A stretch of 64,000 bases of DNA from Littorina saxatilis (lineage: Eukaryota > Mollusca > Gastropoda > Littorinimorpha > Littorinidae), in NCBI RefSeq assembly GCF_037325665.1, contig NC_090246.1, forward strand, positions 37,926,959 to 37,990,958, given 5' to 3'. Shown here piece by piece: positions 12,719-26,503 of this stretch; position 1 is the stretch's first letter; the number at the start of each line of letters is the position of its first letter. The position numbers and the translations under genes are program-made. A model generated the notes under the pieces. The model saw nothing but the letters and a program-made list of their open reading frames with translations, did not search any database and was not told where the DNA came from.

Positions 12719-13668
12719 CACGACCCTCGTCTCGATTCCCCCCTCTATGTTAAAACATTTAGTCAAAACTTGACTAAATGTAACAAGTCGCGTAAGGCGA
12801 AAATACAATATTTAGTCAAGTAGCTGTGGAACTCACAGAATGAAACTGAACGCAACGCAACGCAGCAAGACCGTATACTCGTAGCATCGTCACTCCACCG
12901 CCCGTGGCAAAGGCAGTGCACGTGGAATTGACAAGAAGAGCGGGGTATTCGTTGCGCTGAGAAGGATAGCACGCTTTTCTGTACCTCTCTTCGTTTTAAC
13001 TTTCTGAGCGTGTTTTTAATCCAAACATATCATATCTATATGTTTTTGGAATCAGGAACCGACAAGGAATAAGATGAAAGTGTTTTTAAATTGATTTCGA
13101 AAAAAAAAATGTGATAATAATTTTTATATATTTAATTTTCAGAGCTTGTTTTTAATCCGAATATAACATATTTATATGTTTTTGGAATCAGCAAATGATG
13201 GAGAATAAGATAAACGTACATTTGGATCGTTTTATAAAAAACATATTTTTTTTACAATTTTCAGATTTTTAATGACCAAAGTCATTAATTAATTTTTAAG
13301 CCACCACGCTGAAATGCAATACCGAACCCCGGGCTTCGTCGAAGATTACTTGACCAAAATTTGAACCAATTTGGTTGAAAAATGAGGGCGTGACAGTGCC
13401 GCCTCAACTTTCACGAAAAGCCGGATATGACGTCATCAAAGACATTTATCAAAAAAATGAAAAAAACGTTCGGGGATTTCATACCCAGGAACTCTCATGT
13501 CAAATTTCATAAAGATCGGTCCAGTAGTTTAGTCAGTGAATCGCTCTACACACACACACACACACACGCACGCACGCACACACGCACACACGCACGCACA
13601 TACACCACGACCCTCGTTTCGATTCCCCCTCGATGTTAAAATATTTAGTCAAAACTTGACTAAATATA
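12003..13668 (-). repeat. Two tandem family A repeats, minus strand
   Basis: Units at 12003-12782 and 12783-13668, head to tail, reading AACAAGTCGCGTAAGGCG on the plus strand at each start and ending with TTTAGTCAAAACTTGACTAAAT. The CA block is at about 12685-12713 in the first unit and 13548-13602 in the second. The first unit lacks the GTTTAGTCTGAATCGCTCT segment next to its CA tract. Confidence 0.9.
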
Positions 13669-13675
13669 AAAACTG

Positions 13676-13775
13676 TAACTGATCTCGTGAGAACCGGGTA
13701 ACAAAACGAGACATGAGTCACCTCTTCGGAATGCATTCCAATAGATGACCGCTCCTGCGGCCATCAAAAAGAAAC
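13676..13775 (-). repeat. Dispersed ~95-bp repeat, partner of 25380-25472
   Basis: The reverse complement (GGCCGCAGGAGCGGTCATCT ... GAGATCAGTTACAG) is nearly identical to plus-strand 25380-25472. It abuts the head of a family A repeat here and a CT microsatellite there. A reading frame across both copies starts MAAGAVIYWNAF, but no domain is recognisable. Confidence 0.7.
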
Positions 13776-13779
13776 GCGG

Positions 13780-15290
13780 CTCTATGTAGGTCAGGTGTGT
13801 CTTCTCGGTCATGCGAAGTAATAGCTCTGCATACCGGCGAGGGGCAAGCATTGACAAAGTAGAATGTGGTAGGACGGAAACGCTACACAATATAAAGTTG
13901 ACACACACCTCTGTCGAGGCAACTTTTATCAACGGCTAGTGCAGTGCAACACAGTCTTGCGGAAGACTTCAGTAGTAATATGCTGTAAGATATTGATTAT
14001 GTTGCACGGATTTCCTCGCCTGTAGTTCTATCGTAAGTTTATAGAGTAGCAAGCTGTGTCGATATAAACTTGAAGAACCGCGAGAACCATGATCGCCATG
14101 CAAGGGGTCATGTTGATGTAAGCTCTAAAAACAACCTACTCCTGCACAAACAGATAAATGCTAACCGTCTCCTAAATACTTTCACGTTTTCATTTGTTTG
14201 TCTGTCCTCTTCCAATCATACCACGACTGAACCCGACTTACCCCCTCCCCGTCCCCCCTCCCCAAAATAAATGTAGCTACACTGACTGACTGACTGAACA
14301 AACTAACACTGGCAAACCGTGAAACAAACTTGACAAACGAGCAAGACTGAAAAGCTAACTTATTGGAACGGTTTTTTTTTAGGATAAACTGACAAAACAT
14401 TCACAATAACTTCGATCTTTCAGCCTTAAAAGTAGACAAGACACGACAGACAAAAATCAATGTTTACTGATGCTGTGACTAATTTTAGAATATCAATATG
14501 TTGTTGTTTCCAAGATGTTAAACTGAAGCAGCCAAACGTGTAAGGTTTGTTAATTGTCGGTTATAAATCAGCGTTCCAATAACTAACCCGGCTTTTAACC
14601 GACACACAGACACAGACACACACACCTGCACACGCGACACATCGCACACCGCTGAGGCGCAACTGCGGTGAGTTCCGACTGAATCACTGGCGCACGCACA
14701 CACTCGCACGACTGAACGCGATACGCACGAACACACACATACATATAAACAGACAAACAGGCAGACAGATGATGATGATAATAATGGAACTTTATTTTAC
14801 AACGATAAAGAATTAAGGCTACGCCGTTTCTTGCAGCATGTCACGACGGTCCTTTACATCTAATAATCAGTAACACTGAGACAGACAGCCTCACCATGCC
14901 GCAGACTGACATACAGACACTGACAGACACCGTGCTCAGTCAGGCAGACAGACACACAATGACTGAGGAAGTACTAGTAAAGCCAAGAAAACCATTATCA
15001 TTTTGTCAACTGGACTAATCCTTGATAATTATATTGAGTTACTAGCGAGGCACAACACGATGGTCGATTGAGACTATCATGGGAAGTAATAATGCTCTAC
15101 TACGAAACCTAATGATCAATAGTTGTTCCCCTTCCCTTGTTGTCGCATCTCAGGTGTGTCCGTCCGACAGGTGTCGCCAGGTAGAAAACACACTGTCGCT
15201 TTCTTCCGGTTTGTCGAAGTGTGCTACCTTAGATGCGGAAACGCTCCATCGAAAGCTAAAGTTTAAAGAGTGGAAACCACCTAAGAGCGA
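13780..15290. other. Unassigned DNA upstream of the Quiver-like gene
   Basis: No repeat or coding exon recognised. The segment immediately before 15293 is the presumed 5' UTR and promoter of the Ly6 gene; I see no clear TATA box. Confidence 0.4.
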
Positions 15291-15292
15291 AA

Positions 15293-16049
15293 ATGCCGGA
15301 ATTCCGAATTCCTGCTTCTTTCAGGACATACTTTGTCGTCCTTGTCATCGGCGGAGCTCTCGCAGGTAAGAAAACGAAATGGCGGAAATGGCACAAGTTA
15401 GTGTTGGTGATTGACGTAGTTTGAAAAGTTGTAAAACTCTTGCACATCCGCGGATCTGTGCAGCAGTTTCCCGTAAATATATTCACGATTCTGTTAATGT
15501 TAAAGCCGGGTTGTCTCTGAACTATAGGTGCCGTTTAGAATGCTGTGAATTTTGCTTCACAGTGTTCCATTTAACGAGAAGAAAGTCCAGGGTAACTCTA
15601 ACACTAACAGCAAATGTGTTGTGATTGTCAATGTCATTTCCGTGTTTGGGAATCCGAATCAGGATTGGGAAACATCTTTTTTTGAGTCAGGCTCGATCTC
15701 CCTCTCGCTTTCTCACTCTCTTTTTCTCTCTCTTTTAAAGAAATAATGTATTCAACTTTGCTAAAGACTAACACTAACAGTAACAGTGATTCATTCACGT
15801 ACCTACGGCTACAGGGGTGCCTGTTTTTCCTGAAAACCGTGCCCGTCCTGAAATGTTGTTAAAAGCTGAGCAGGTATCCCACGCTCACTATGCTAACTTC
15901 GCCTGGAGGCATGTTCTTTATCGAGATACATAATAGGGTTCAGCATTTCTTGTTGACATTAATACCAAACTATGCATGCCACAGTTGGGGTTGGAAATTC
16001 ACACACACAAAAATTAGATATATTGTGTTTAACTCTAAAATGCTCTCTC

Positions 16050-16110
<61 letters not shown>

Positions 16111-19100
16111 GCGCCAAAAGCATTGCACTTCTAGTCCTACTTCCACTTGAAAGAATCGCGGGTTAGGGCCGGGAAGAGTTTACCCTATGCTCCCCAGCAT
16201 GTCGTAAGAGGCGACTAACGGATTCTGTTTCTCTTTTTACCCTTGTTAAGTGTTTCTTGTATAGAATATAGTCAATTTTTGTAAAGATTTTAGTCAAGCA
16301 GTATGTAAGAAATGTTAAGTCCTTTGTACTGGAAACTTGCATTCTCCCAGTAAGGTAATACATTGTACTACGTTGCAAGCCCCTGGAGCAAATTTTTGAT
16401 TAGTGCTTTTGTGAACAAGAAACAATTGACAAGTGGCTCTATCCATCTTTCCCCGTCGCGATATAACCTTCGTGGTTGAAAACGACGTTAAACACCAAAT
16501 AAAGAAAGAAAAGAAAAGAAAGAATCGTTTGTACCATAGCCTTCGATGCCTTAATTGTGAAATGATCTTTAAAGTTTTATGTAACTATGAAGCTTTATTG
16601 TTTTGTTTGTACTTGTAGTTGGTCAGGAATCTGTCAAGGTGTCCAATTGCAAAAATCCTGTTCTGGATACTTTTATTACTTTGTATTTTGTTCTGTTTTT
16701 AAATGTCTACAATATTAACAATACAGTTATGAAGTATTCCTCATGCAGATTCTATCCATACCAAATTTATGTCTGTCAGTCGCCTGGATGCTGAGAAAAT
16801 TGACTTTGTTCAAGAAAAAAACCCACCTTTTTTGGCACACAAGGCGTTACGGAAACGCATGGTACATTGTGCATTGAATAACCAAGTTACTGACAAGGGT
16901 ATCATCTCAATCTAATTTTTAATAGGTCCAGAAATGGATGGAGAAACATATGTTAGATTATTAAAAGTTTGATCTGAAAATAGGTTTTGGATTTCGAGCG
17001 TTCTTTTTCAGCTGGTCTGTATGTTACATTTGGTATAAATAATCATGAAAAAAGGGAAACTATTTTAAAACAATGTTTCTGGTCAAACTTACTTAAAAAT
17101 CATTGTAGAGGAAGGTCATTAGGTAGGATGATTGTAATTTTAAAAATTAAAGATATTGAGTGAAAAAGTTGTGTTTGATGTAATTTAATTGTCCTTCTAA
17201 CTCTAAGTTAAAAATATGCATTTGGTGTAAATGAAATTTTACCTACTTGCCCAAACAAGTTTTGTCACAGTCTTAAAATAATGCCATAATACACAAAAGT
17301 GTGTATTTTCTTATACATCAGACACCTGGTAGTTAAACTATGGTCACAGGATTCCTAGTGCTTGCACCTGTTGGCTTGTAGAGAGACTTAAGTGAGGCCT
17401 TCTGACAAGGGTGTAAATGTAACATACATACTGAGAATACATGTACTTGAAAATGACAATGAATTTGTTTTAGAGACAGAAGATAACTTATTAGTGCTTA
17501 AGAACAACCAGCAAGACCAAACCTTTGTTTCAACATGAAAACAAGTACACTGAATGACAAAATTTACCTCAGACTCGGTGTTATCTAGATGGTGAGAAGG
17601 AAGCGAAAGTACGCAAAGAGAGGAGCCTGTACGAAGACCTCAACGATCGTGGTCAAGTTTAGCGATGCAAGGCGACGAATCATTCATATGAGCGGAAAGA
17701 TGATTCGGGAGAAAAGTCGTTATGCTTTCTATCGAGTTAGGACATTCGGATTTTACTGGTTGCTCCACAATGTCAAATGTGCTTCCCTCAGCGGGGAGTG
17801 AGCATTACACCATGAGTAAATTTTCTTTTTGAAATTTGAGTTCAAGTTGTTCTGCTGTAATGTGTTTGGGTGTGTGTGTGTGTGTGTTTTGATATGACAG
17901 TAAACTGCAACTGTGTGTTTGTGTGTAAACATGACAGTAGATACACTGCAAACAAATTCATGACCGACCGGCCAAAAACTCAAACCCCCCTTTTAAGACA
18001 ACCCCCCCCCCCCCCCTTTTACGACCTAATTTTCAAGGTTTTTCCAAAGTCGTAAACAGGGGGTTCTACTGTAATAACCTGATGATTGAGGTTAAGGTTT
18101 CCAAAACAAATGACATGAACATTTACTGGAACCTTTTCTGCACTTCCATAGAGAATTTCATTGTTTTAAAAACAGTGTAAATAGGTAAATGTTGAATTGT
18201 ATCCTTGATTCTGAGCTTTTGTGTAAAGTAACTAACGGATAAATGATTTTGCTTATATTGAGGCAGGAGCAACTTTTTTCAAGTGTTGCTTTACTACAGA
18301 TCAACTCTACATTCAGCAATCAAGCCATTGGATAGTGAACCTAAGAAAATGACAGCACCGTAAAATTATGTTATGGTGTAAATGTAACATACAGTCATTT
18401 GTGCTTTATCTGCAAATATTTGATAAGGCCTAAAAAAAAAATAGGTGTGGTTACGGTAACCCGACCTACCCTATTTTTTGGGGCCGACCCTATAACTTTT
18501 TATTAGATTTGTCACAAAAATACCAAAAAAACCAGGTAAACGAGTGCAGAAAACGCAATGAAAGCGAAAGCGCCCGAGTCTCACACTTATTTCCCTGTCA
18601 AGTAGGTTTAATTTGTACACATTAGAAAAAAAAGTTAAAAAAAAAAAAAGTAATTGCCTACCTTCCTACCCTATTTTTTTTGGCTATGTTACCGTAACCA
18701 CACCTATTATTTTTTTTGGCCTAAACCGAACTCTTAACTGGAAAATCAAATGCTGCAACTGAAGGTCAATGTAAAATTAAGGAGGTTTTAAAAAAAGTCT
18801 AAAATTTGTAACACTTTTTAGACTCCTTGACAGATTCTTGGCCACTTTGTATGCTTTTTGTGAAGAATTCTTCTGTCACTTCGGCCTAGCTCTTTTATCT
18901 CTCTATTTCAGTCTTTGATGATTTGTGAAACAAAGGGACGTTAGCGCTCAAAAATACATTGTAATTTTGTATATATGTATCTATATATATTCATACGACT
19001 TGTGTCTGGCTGTGTGTGTGTGTGTCCGCGATGCACGGCCAAAGTTCTCGGTGGATCTTTTTCAAATTTGGAGTCCGTATTCAGCTACACCCCGGACACA

Positions 19101-20917
19101 ACCTCATTGATGAGATATTTCAACACGTGCTCTCAGCGCGCAGCGCTGAACCGATTTTGGTTTTTCTCTGGATCCATTCCCAGTAACCAGTAACTCTTCC
19201 TTATCTTCTCCAGTGTTTTCAGCGTTTATCTCCCTTCCTTCATGTGGCGTCAATCCATATTCTCGTTACTACGTTACTATTTTTAGAATGTCACTGCACT
19301 GTCCAGAACGCTTTCATTGCACCCGTAAGTTGTCCTTACTGTAAAAGTGAAAAGTTCGAATCAATTTATAGCCACGCGAAAAGTACACTGTCATCTATCT
19401 CTATATATTTATAGATATAGATATACATATATATATACGGCTTCTGTGTGTGTTTGTGTGTGTGTGTGGGCAACACCTGTGGATTGTAGAGTTCTGTTTG
19501 TGATGGGGTCTTGCGGCTTTTGTCTGTCTGTATGTTCTGGCATTTGAGAAGCCATAACAGATAATATAGGGCTTAGAAATAAGCTCTAAAATTCCCAATC
19601 CCGTTAGACAGGACTTCGCCTTCAAATGTGATTGTGGTGAACCGCCACGCTGTCTGTCTCTGTCTCGCGATTCACCCCGGCGAAGCCGGGTATTCCTCTA
19701 GTATATATATATATGAGCGACAAGATTAATCAAGAGTTTTGCAGAATCAATCTCCTGACACCAAGGAGAATAAATCAAATTGACAAGCAACTTTTCAGTC
19801 TTTGATGAGTTAAAATCCTTTTCCATTGAAGGTATTTGGGCGTTTACAGAGGTTTTTTTTTAAACAGGATACCCTTAGCCTACAGTATTAAAAAAAAATA
19901 CTGCACACACCCTGGCACAGAGAGCATGATTGATGCACCTAATTGCTTTTATCTTTAGTACTAGTAGTACAGATGAACATTTTGTGTATTTTCAATAGTG
20001 TCTTACTAGTCCCGGTATGAAATGAATGCTGAGCGCACAGATAAGATCATAAACGAAACATTTTCAAATTTATTTTGATTCAATGTAACAGAATTTTCAT
20101 TAATATTAATTGTTGTGTGTGTTAGAAACCAAGACTTGTTTTATACATAATTTTCAAGATTGGTTTATGCTAGATGGAGGCAATAATGTTTTGGAATATT
20201 TCACTTAAACTTTCAGTGAGCGCCAAGTACTGCTACCAGTGCGACTCGACACTGGACAACAACTGCCAGGAGAAATGGGACGACAGCCTAAGTACCAACG
20301 AGAACAAGTACCAACAGTGCAACCTATGGGATGCCAAATTCTGCGTCAAGGTCACTGGATTGTGGGGAGGTATGGATGTTGTGTAATTTGCAGATTGTGT
20401 TTATTAAACATGACAATAATGAACTGAGAATTAAATTTATCCGATATCAACGAGAGAGACCCTCCATGTGATAATTACACCATTTATATTTCTCCATACG
20501 TCTGTGTAATGGTAAATAGGGTCGGGTCAAACGGTCTGTTAAGGAAATTCCCACTGTTTGTGACCAAATCTGTTAGAATTTTGAGAGCTCTTTTGCACTC
20601 ATTCTTCACAAATCAGCTACACATAAATCCCCTTAAAACATGAGTGTGTGTGTTAACAATTGTTTTAAATTAAGTTTATAACAACCTGTGTCCTGTCTCT
20701 TGTTTCAGGTGTGGTAGGAACACACCGATTCTGCAGTTCTAGAGACATGGGTGACCAGTGCCAGGACATCTGGTTCCCTGACCATGACCGCATGTATCGT
20801 GCCTGTGTCTACACCTGTTCGGGGGAAGGCTGTAACTCCGCCTCCAGGCTCTCGTCCCTACCTGTCGTCATTGTGTCTGCACTGTGGCTTCTGCTGCATG
20901 TCTGGAGGAGGTTATGA
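15293..20917 (+). CDS. Quiver/Sleepless-like Ly6/uPAR GPI-anchored protein (3 exons)
   Basis: Exons 15293-15365, 20217-20369 and 20709-20917 with GT-AG borders and phase-1 joins give 144 residues. Exon 1 encodes a signal peptide (hydrophobic core FVVLVIGGALA). Exon 2 begins the mature protein (AKYCYQCDSTLDNNC) and exon 3 carries RFCSSRDMGDQCQ and ACVYTCSGEGCNSA. Together they have ten cysteines in the spacing of the Quiver/Sleepless branch of the three-finger Ly6 superfamily, including the closing CN. The C-terminus (LPVVIVSALWLLLHVW) is a typical GPI-release hydrophobic tail; the anchor site is probably in the NSASRLSS stretch. In insects the founding member modulates Shaker K+ channels and nicotinic receptors; that role is only inferred here. 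Intron 1 is 4.85 kb and full of mobile elements. Confidence 0.87.
16044..16106. repeat. (CT)n microsatellite
   Basis: Nearly pure CT tract in intron 1 of the Quiver-like gene, just upstream of the SINE at 16156. Confidence 0.95.
16156..16505 (+). mobile_element. SINE-like retroposon, second copy
   Basis: Same family as 11598-12002 with the same 3' end (ACCAAATAAAGAAAG followed by an A-rich tail AAAGAAAAGAAAG). It is slightly shorter at the 5' end and lies in intron 1 of the Quiver-like gene. Confidence 0.65.
18427..18721. mobile_element. PIF/Harbinger-type MITE
   Basis: 295-bp element whose inverted ends start GGCCTAAAAAAAA and continue with a GTGGTTACGGTAAC block. It is flanked by TAA at 18424-18426 and 18722-18724. 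GGCC-type ends with TAA/TTA target duplications are the hallmark of PIF/Harbinger. A related, longer copy lies at 55748-56388. Non-coding. Confidence 0.8.
18975..19701 (+). mobile_element. Nonautonomous Helitron-like element
   Basis: The 3' end has a hairpin CCCGGC-GAA-GCCGGG (19676-19690), then 7 nt, then CTAG followed by T: the hairpin-plus-CTRR end expected for Helitrons, which insert between A and T. The 5' boundary is uncertain, near the AT-rich tract at 18975. A second similar AT-rich and GT-rich start at about 19400 suggests two related elements joined. No target duplication is expected. It lies in intron 1 of the Quiver-like gene. Confidence 0.6.
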
Positions 20918-21220
20918 TCGAATGGGATTGCTGGGGTGGGTACGGGTGGGTTGTGTCTTTTGGGAGAATCAAGGGCGGGGAAATTTGAGGGTATGGATGG
21001 TTATGATCAGATGGGGTTCCTGGGTTGGGTAAGGGTGGGCTGTGTTTTTTTAGAGAATCGGGAGAGGGGGAATTTGTGGGTATGGATGGTTATGATCAGA
21101 TGGGGTTCCTGGGTTGGGTAAGGGTGGGCTGTGTTTTTTGAGAGAATCAGGAGAGGGGGAATTTGTGGGTATGGATGGTTATGATCAGATGGGGTTCCTG
21201 GGTTGGGGTGGGTGGAAGGG
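20910..21220. repeat. 89-bp minisatellite beginning at the Quiver-like stop codon
   Basis: The word GGTTATGATC recurs at 20910, 20999, 21088 and 21177, giving a constant 89-bp period and about 3.4 units. The first unit starts inside the final coding codons and includes the TGA stop at 20915-20917; later units are purely 3' UTR. Units 2-4 are nearly identical, unit 1 more diverged. Confidence 0.9.
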
Positions 21221-21224
21221 GAAT

Positions 21225-22578
<1,354 letters not shown>

Positions 22579-22579
22579 T

Positions 22580-24830
22580 CATTCAAGTGCTCTCGGAATA
22601 GTTGCCCACCAAGCAGTAGACCAAGGCTCATTATTACTAGACGGGTGAACGTTCCTCGAAGGTTGAAGACATTACACATTTTCCTCAAGATAAGTTTTCG
22701 TCAGTTTAAATGCCTTCCTTCCTGTGTTAACCATCTTATTAATCCCCGCAAAATCAAACATGCTTTCAAATCGGATGATTTTACATTCTTCCACTTAGAT
22801 ACACAGCAACAAGTTATAAGCTAGAACTGGCTGCTTTTTGTGCAGGACTGGATTTTTGTTGCTGAATTAACTGTGTAAGTGACTCGATCCACGCTTTGAA
22901 TGTCGATTCTTTCAAGGATGACATACCCTGTCAAATTATAATTTATAACATAACACTCAAGGAATGCCTTTTCTGGTTCCCTTAAAGAGCAACTACCCTC
23001 CACGTGGAGACGTGTTGACGATTAAGCCTAACAATAACCGAATAACAATTACACTGTATAATGAAGACATCGTCCCTTTCGTATAGTACGCATAAGTTGC
23101 CAGTTGTAAACGAAGACAGAAACAATAAAGCTTACGTATAAATTTTTTTCTTGTTTACAGTTTTATTTTGGGTGGAAGAAGTGAGTTTGGCTGCAAGAAC
23201 AAAAACTCAGTTCTAATCAGAATTTGAAACAAAAAACGATCAGACAAAGAACATTAACTAATGTTTATTACTGGCTTTTACTGTGTTGCAAAACTCAATC
23301 AAGAGAGTCTGTAGTACTCGTGTACTTGCAGAGACAGGCTAGAAATAGAACGGCATTACAGTGTGATCTTTGCATTGATGGAGTTTTATTTTTTAAGTGT
23401 GTACTAAAATATATATCCATGATTACGCGTGCACGTGCTAATGGTCTTGAATTGGAAGAGGGACGCCACTCCTGTCTGTCATCGATGTGTGTGTCATCAA
23501 AGATTTGCATGGTCATTTCCAGCAATAAAATGGATGAGGTATTCCGGATTTAAATGGAAAGTATGCAATCCTTTATGCTGGTGACTAATGTGTTTGTTAA
23601 GGGTCCATTAATGAAAAAGGCCGTAATCAGTATGGACTACATCCTCGGACAGGAACGGTCCATTTCACAATGATTTGAATGACTTTTTTGTTGTTTTTGT
23701 TTTTAAATCAACAGTTCAGTCTTTTTCATTCTCAATTGACACCTCTGACATCCATATGCAATGGGTAGTCATATAAATTGTAATGCGTCAGCTCAGTGAT
23801 TCAGATGGCCGACACACTGAGAGGGCTGATTAACCCTGCACTAATTGTACTAAACGGGCACACTACGAATTGTACACTTCTGACAAATTATACTTCGACA
23901 AACGATTAGTTAAAGACTAGTTCTATTCATGTTTATAAGTAATATGACTACATGGAGTTACTTTAAGTTTCATAAAAGGCCCGGCAAAGTAACCATCGTA
24001 AACCCTCTACCGACTTCACCATCGGTCAGTCATCGATTCATGATATGACCCCCCCCCCCCCCCCCCCAAAAAAAAAAAAAAAAAAAAAAAAAAGTTTGAT
24101 GCCTTATTCTTCTTCTTCTACTTCTCGTCCGCTATGCCTTATTAATTACGATTCCCTTCCAGATCGACGTCACTTTTGTGAGGGACTTGTGCACCTATGG
24201 AACGTACATACAGTTGTACCCTACTTAAAAGACCTACCAAAATCTGGGAAAATTAGGTCTGAAAAGGGAGGTACATTTACAAACAGAATTAACAGAAAGT
24301 ATGGGAAAGAATAACAGATCAAGCGAGTTGATATGATAACTATCCAAAGAAACTTGGCGTTTATGCAGGTTTTTTTTTCTTCTTCTCGAAACCGGATATT
24401 TCAATGACACTATTTTAAAATTATTATCTGAAACAAAAGCGAACGAGAAACACAGTTTTCAACTATAGAGCTGATGTTATAGTGAGGTGCATTTCTTACA
24501 ATCTTGCATCAAAAATGAACTGCAAACACGCTGGTTTCACGTGCCAAACAAATGTCAAAAAGTCAGTGTTTCAGTCAGGGGTAAACATCACATATACGTA
24601 AGGTCTCAAACTGAAGGTTTGTTTACAGAAATCCAGAATTAGATGCTAAAACCTTTCATAACGAATGGAGTCTCCAATATCGCGTTAATACACAAGTGGC
24701 AAGTTTGAGTTAAAAAGAAATCACAGCGGCCTGTCCTTTGTATGCATTACAGTGACTTTGTCCTGGGTCCAATTACACAAGAAAAGAAACGATTAAAACA
24801 GAGAAAAAGAAACAACCAGCGGGAAATGAT
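22580..24830. other. Unassigned intergenic DNA
   Basis: Contains a C-then-A homopolymer pair near 24049-24092 and several short frames with no supporting splice sites or domains. I see no gene or classifiable repeat. Confidence 0.4.
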
Positions 24831-24913
<83 letters not shown>

Positions 24914-24926
24914 GGGGGGGGGGGGG
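24831..24926 (+). repeat. Exceptionally long poly-G tract
   Basis: 82 consecutive G residues (24831-24912), one T, then 13 more G. Far longer than the other G or C runs here (15-20). Either a true homopolymer with strong quadruplex potential or a consensus-length artefact. Confidence 0.95.
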
Positions 24927-25379
24927 ATTTTGGCAAATTTGAAGAATCTTGGAAACTACTCTAGTTATATCAGACGGACACAGTACGTTGTTGAAAACGC
25001 AGCACAAGTACGGTAAATAATTAAATCAAAATGAGTGAAAGCGCTTCAGGGCGCTTGTTCTTTCCGGTGTTGGAAACAAAATTGCCTGTCCTGACTTCTA
25101 AGCCTGGCGCCAAGACAACCAGCGCGGCCTAGTAACCGCCTAGTAACCGCATCACATACACAAACAAAGAAAGTAACTCAGTTACCCGGGCCAACCCGCC
25201 AACCCTAACTAGCGGGTGCTCTTTCTTTGCCTGTTTTATGACATTTTATAAAGCTTTTAAAAACATTTGATTTTGCGAAGTGAAAACAGTCCTACTGCGC
25301 GGTAGTACTACGGTATTTGTAACGCGGAATCTTGTATTTATAAGTCTTATCACTGAATTTAAAGAACCCCGTGTTCCTT

Positions 25380-25472
25380 GTTGATGGCCGCAGGAGCGGT
25401 CATCTATTGGAATGCATTCGGAGAGGTGACATGTCTCGTTTTGTTACCGTTCTCACGAGATCAGTTACAGTT
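25380..25472 (+). repeat. Dispersed ~95-bp repeat, partner of 13676-13775
   Basis: Near-identical in reverse complement to 13676-13775; ends precisely where a (TC)n tract begins. Confidence 0.7.
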
Positions 25473-25492
25473 TCTCTCTCTATCTCTCTCTC

Positions 25493-25549
<57 letters not shown>

Positions 25550-25690
25550 GTATGTCTTTGTCTGTGTCTCCCTCTGAGTCTCTCCGCTTCTGTCTTTCTA
25601 TGTCTTTCTCTGTCTATGTGTGTGTGTGTGTGTGTCTCTCTCTCTCTCGCTCTCGCGCTCTCAGTCTCTCTCTCTCTCTCTCTCTCATCC
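25473..25690. repeat. Interrupted (TC)n / (TG)n microsatellite cluster
   Basis: TC tracts at about 25473-25546 and 25633-25686 separated by imperfect TCTG/TGTG sequence. Confidence 0.9.
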
Positions 25691-26008
25691 GACTCCTGGC
25701 ACACAGGTCAAAGCAGAGGTTAACTTGAGTGCACGTGTACCTAGCAGGAGGGGGGTGATTCGGGTCAGAAGTGGGGTAAAGCACTTTGGTCTTCAGTCTT
25801 TGGGTTATAGCTTTCAGTGGAGAAGATGCCAACATGAAATTGCACTATGCTCTACTATTTATTGTCCTTGTCTATCGGACACGAAGAAGGGAAGCTAAAA
25901 TCGCCCCAGGCCATATATATATATACTCTTTGTTTCCTGAGCCTAGCTGGACCATTGAGACGGTTATCTCATAGATCTGTTCATTCTTCAGTTTGTCGTT
26001 GTCAAAAG

Positions 26009-26503
26009 TTATACCCCCATTCCACACAACCGTTCTTTGTCCCGTTCCCGTACCAACCAAGGACTGCTGCCACAACAATGGAACGCTGCGCAAACGGCCG
26101 TTTTTTGGCTTCTTTCAGCAGCGTCTGACCATAGTGGCAGCCGTCCTTGGTCGGTAAGGGAACGGGACCTAGAACGGATGTGTGGAATGCGGGTATGACA
26201 ACTCAGTGTGTGAGAGCGCTACCGTTGCGTTACCGTTGTATTAAGTTCTTTTAACGATCCAAGCGTTGCGTTACCGATGGGTTGAGGTTCCATTACCGTT
26301 CATTCTGATCGGGAGGGGAACGGCTACAAATTTGAACATGCAGCCCAAACTCAGCCGTCCCTACCGACCCTACCGTTCAAAGCAGTTCCGTTAACGATCA
26401 GTTACGTTCATTGCGGTTCTGTCCCGATCCCTCCCGTGCCCGCACCGTTCATTGGTCGGTACGGGAACGGGACCTAGAACGGTTGTGTGGAAAGGGGGTA
26501 TAA
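26009..26503. mobile_element. TIR element with TTATACCCCC ends
   Basis: Left end TTATACCCCCATTCCACACA and the reverse complement of the right end (TTATACCCCCTTTCCACACA) continue in agreement for about 45 bp (CCGTTCT..GTCCCGTTCCCGTACC). A third, inverted copy of the terminus lies internally at about 26148-26196, so it may be two overlapping insertions. Internal sequence has many CCGTTACG-like words. Non-coding; superfamily unknown. Confidence 0.7.

Noticed and set aside
13660-13932. 90-residue minus ORF with MAAGAVIYWNAF
   Set aside because: It overlaps a dispersed repeat shared with 25380-25472 and has no domain.
17589-17801. 70-residue basic ORF in the Quiver-like intron
   Set aside because: No recognisable domain or neighbouring exon; likely chance.
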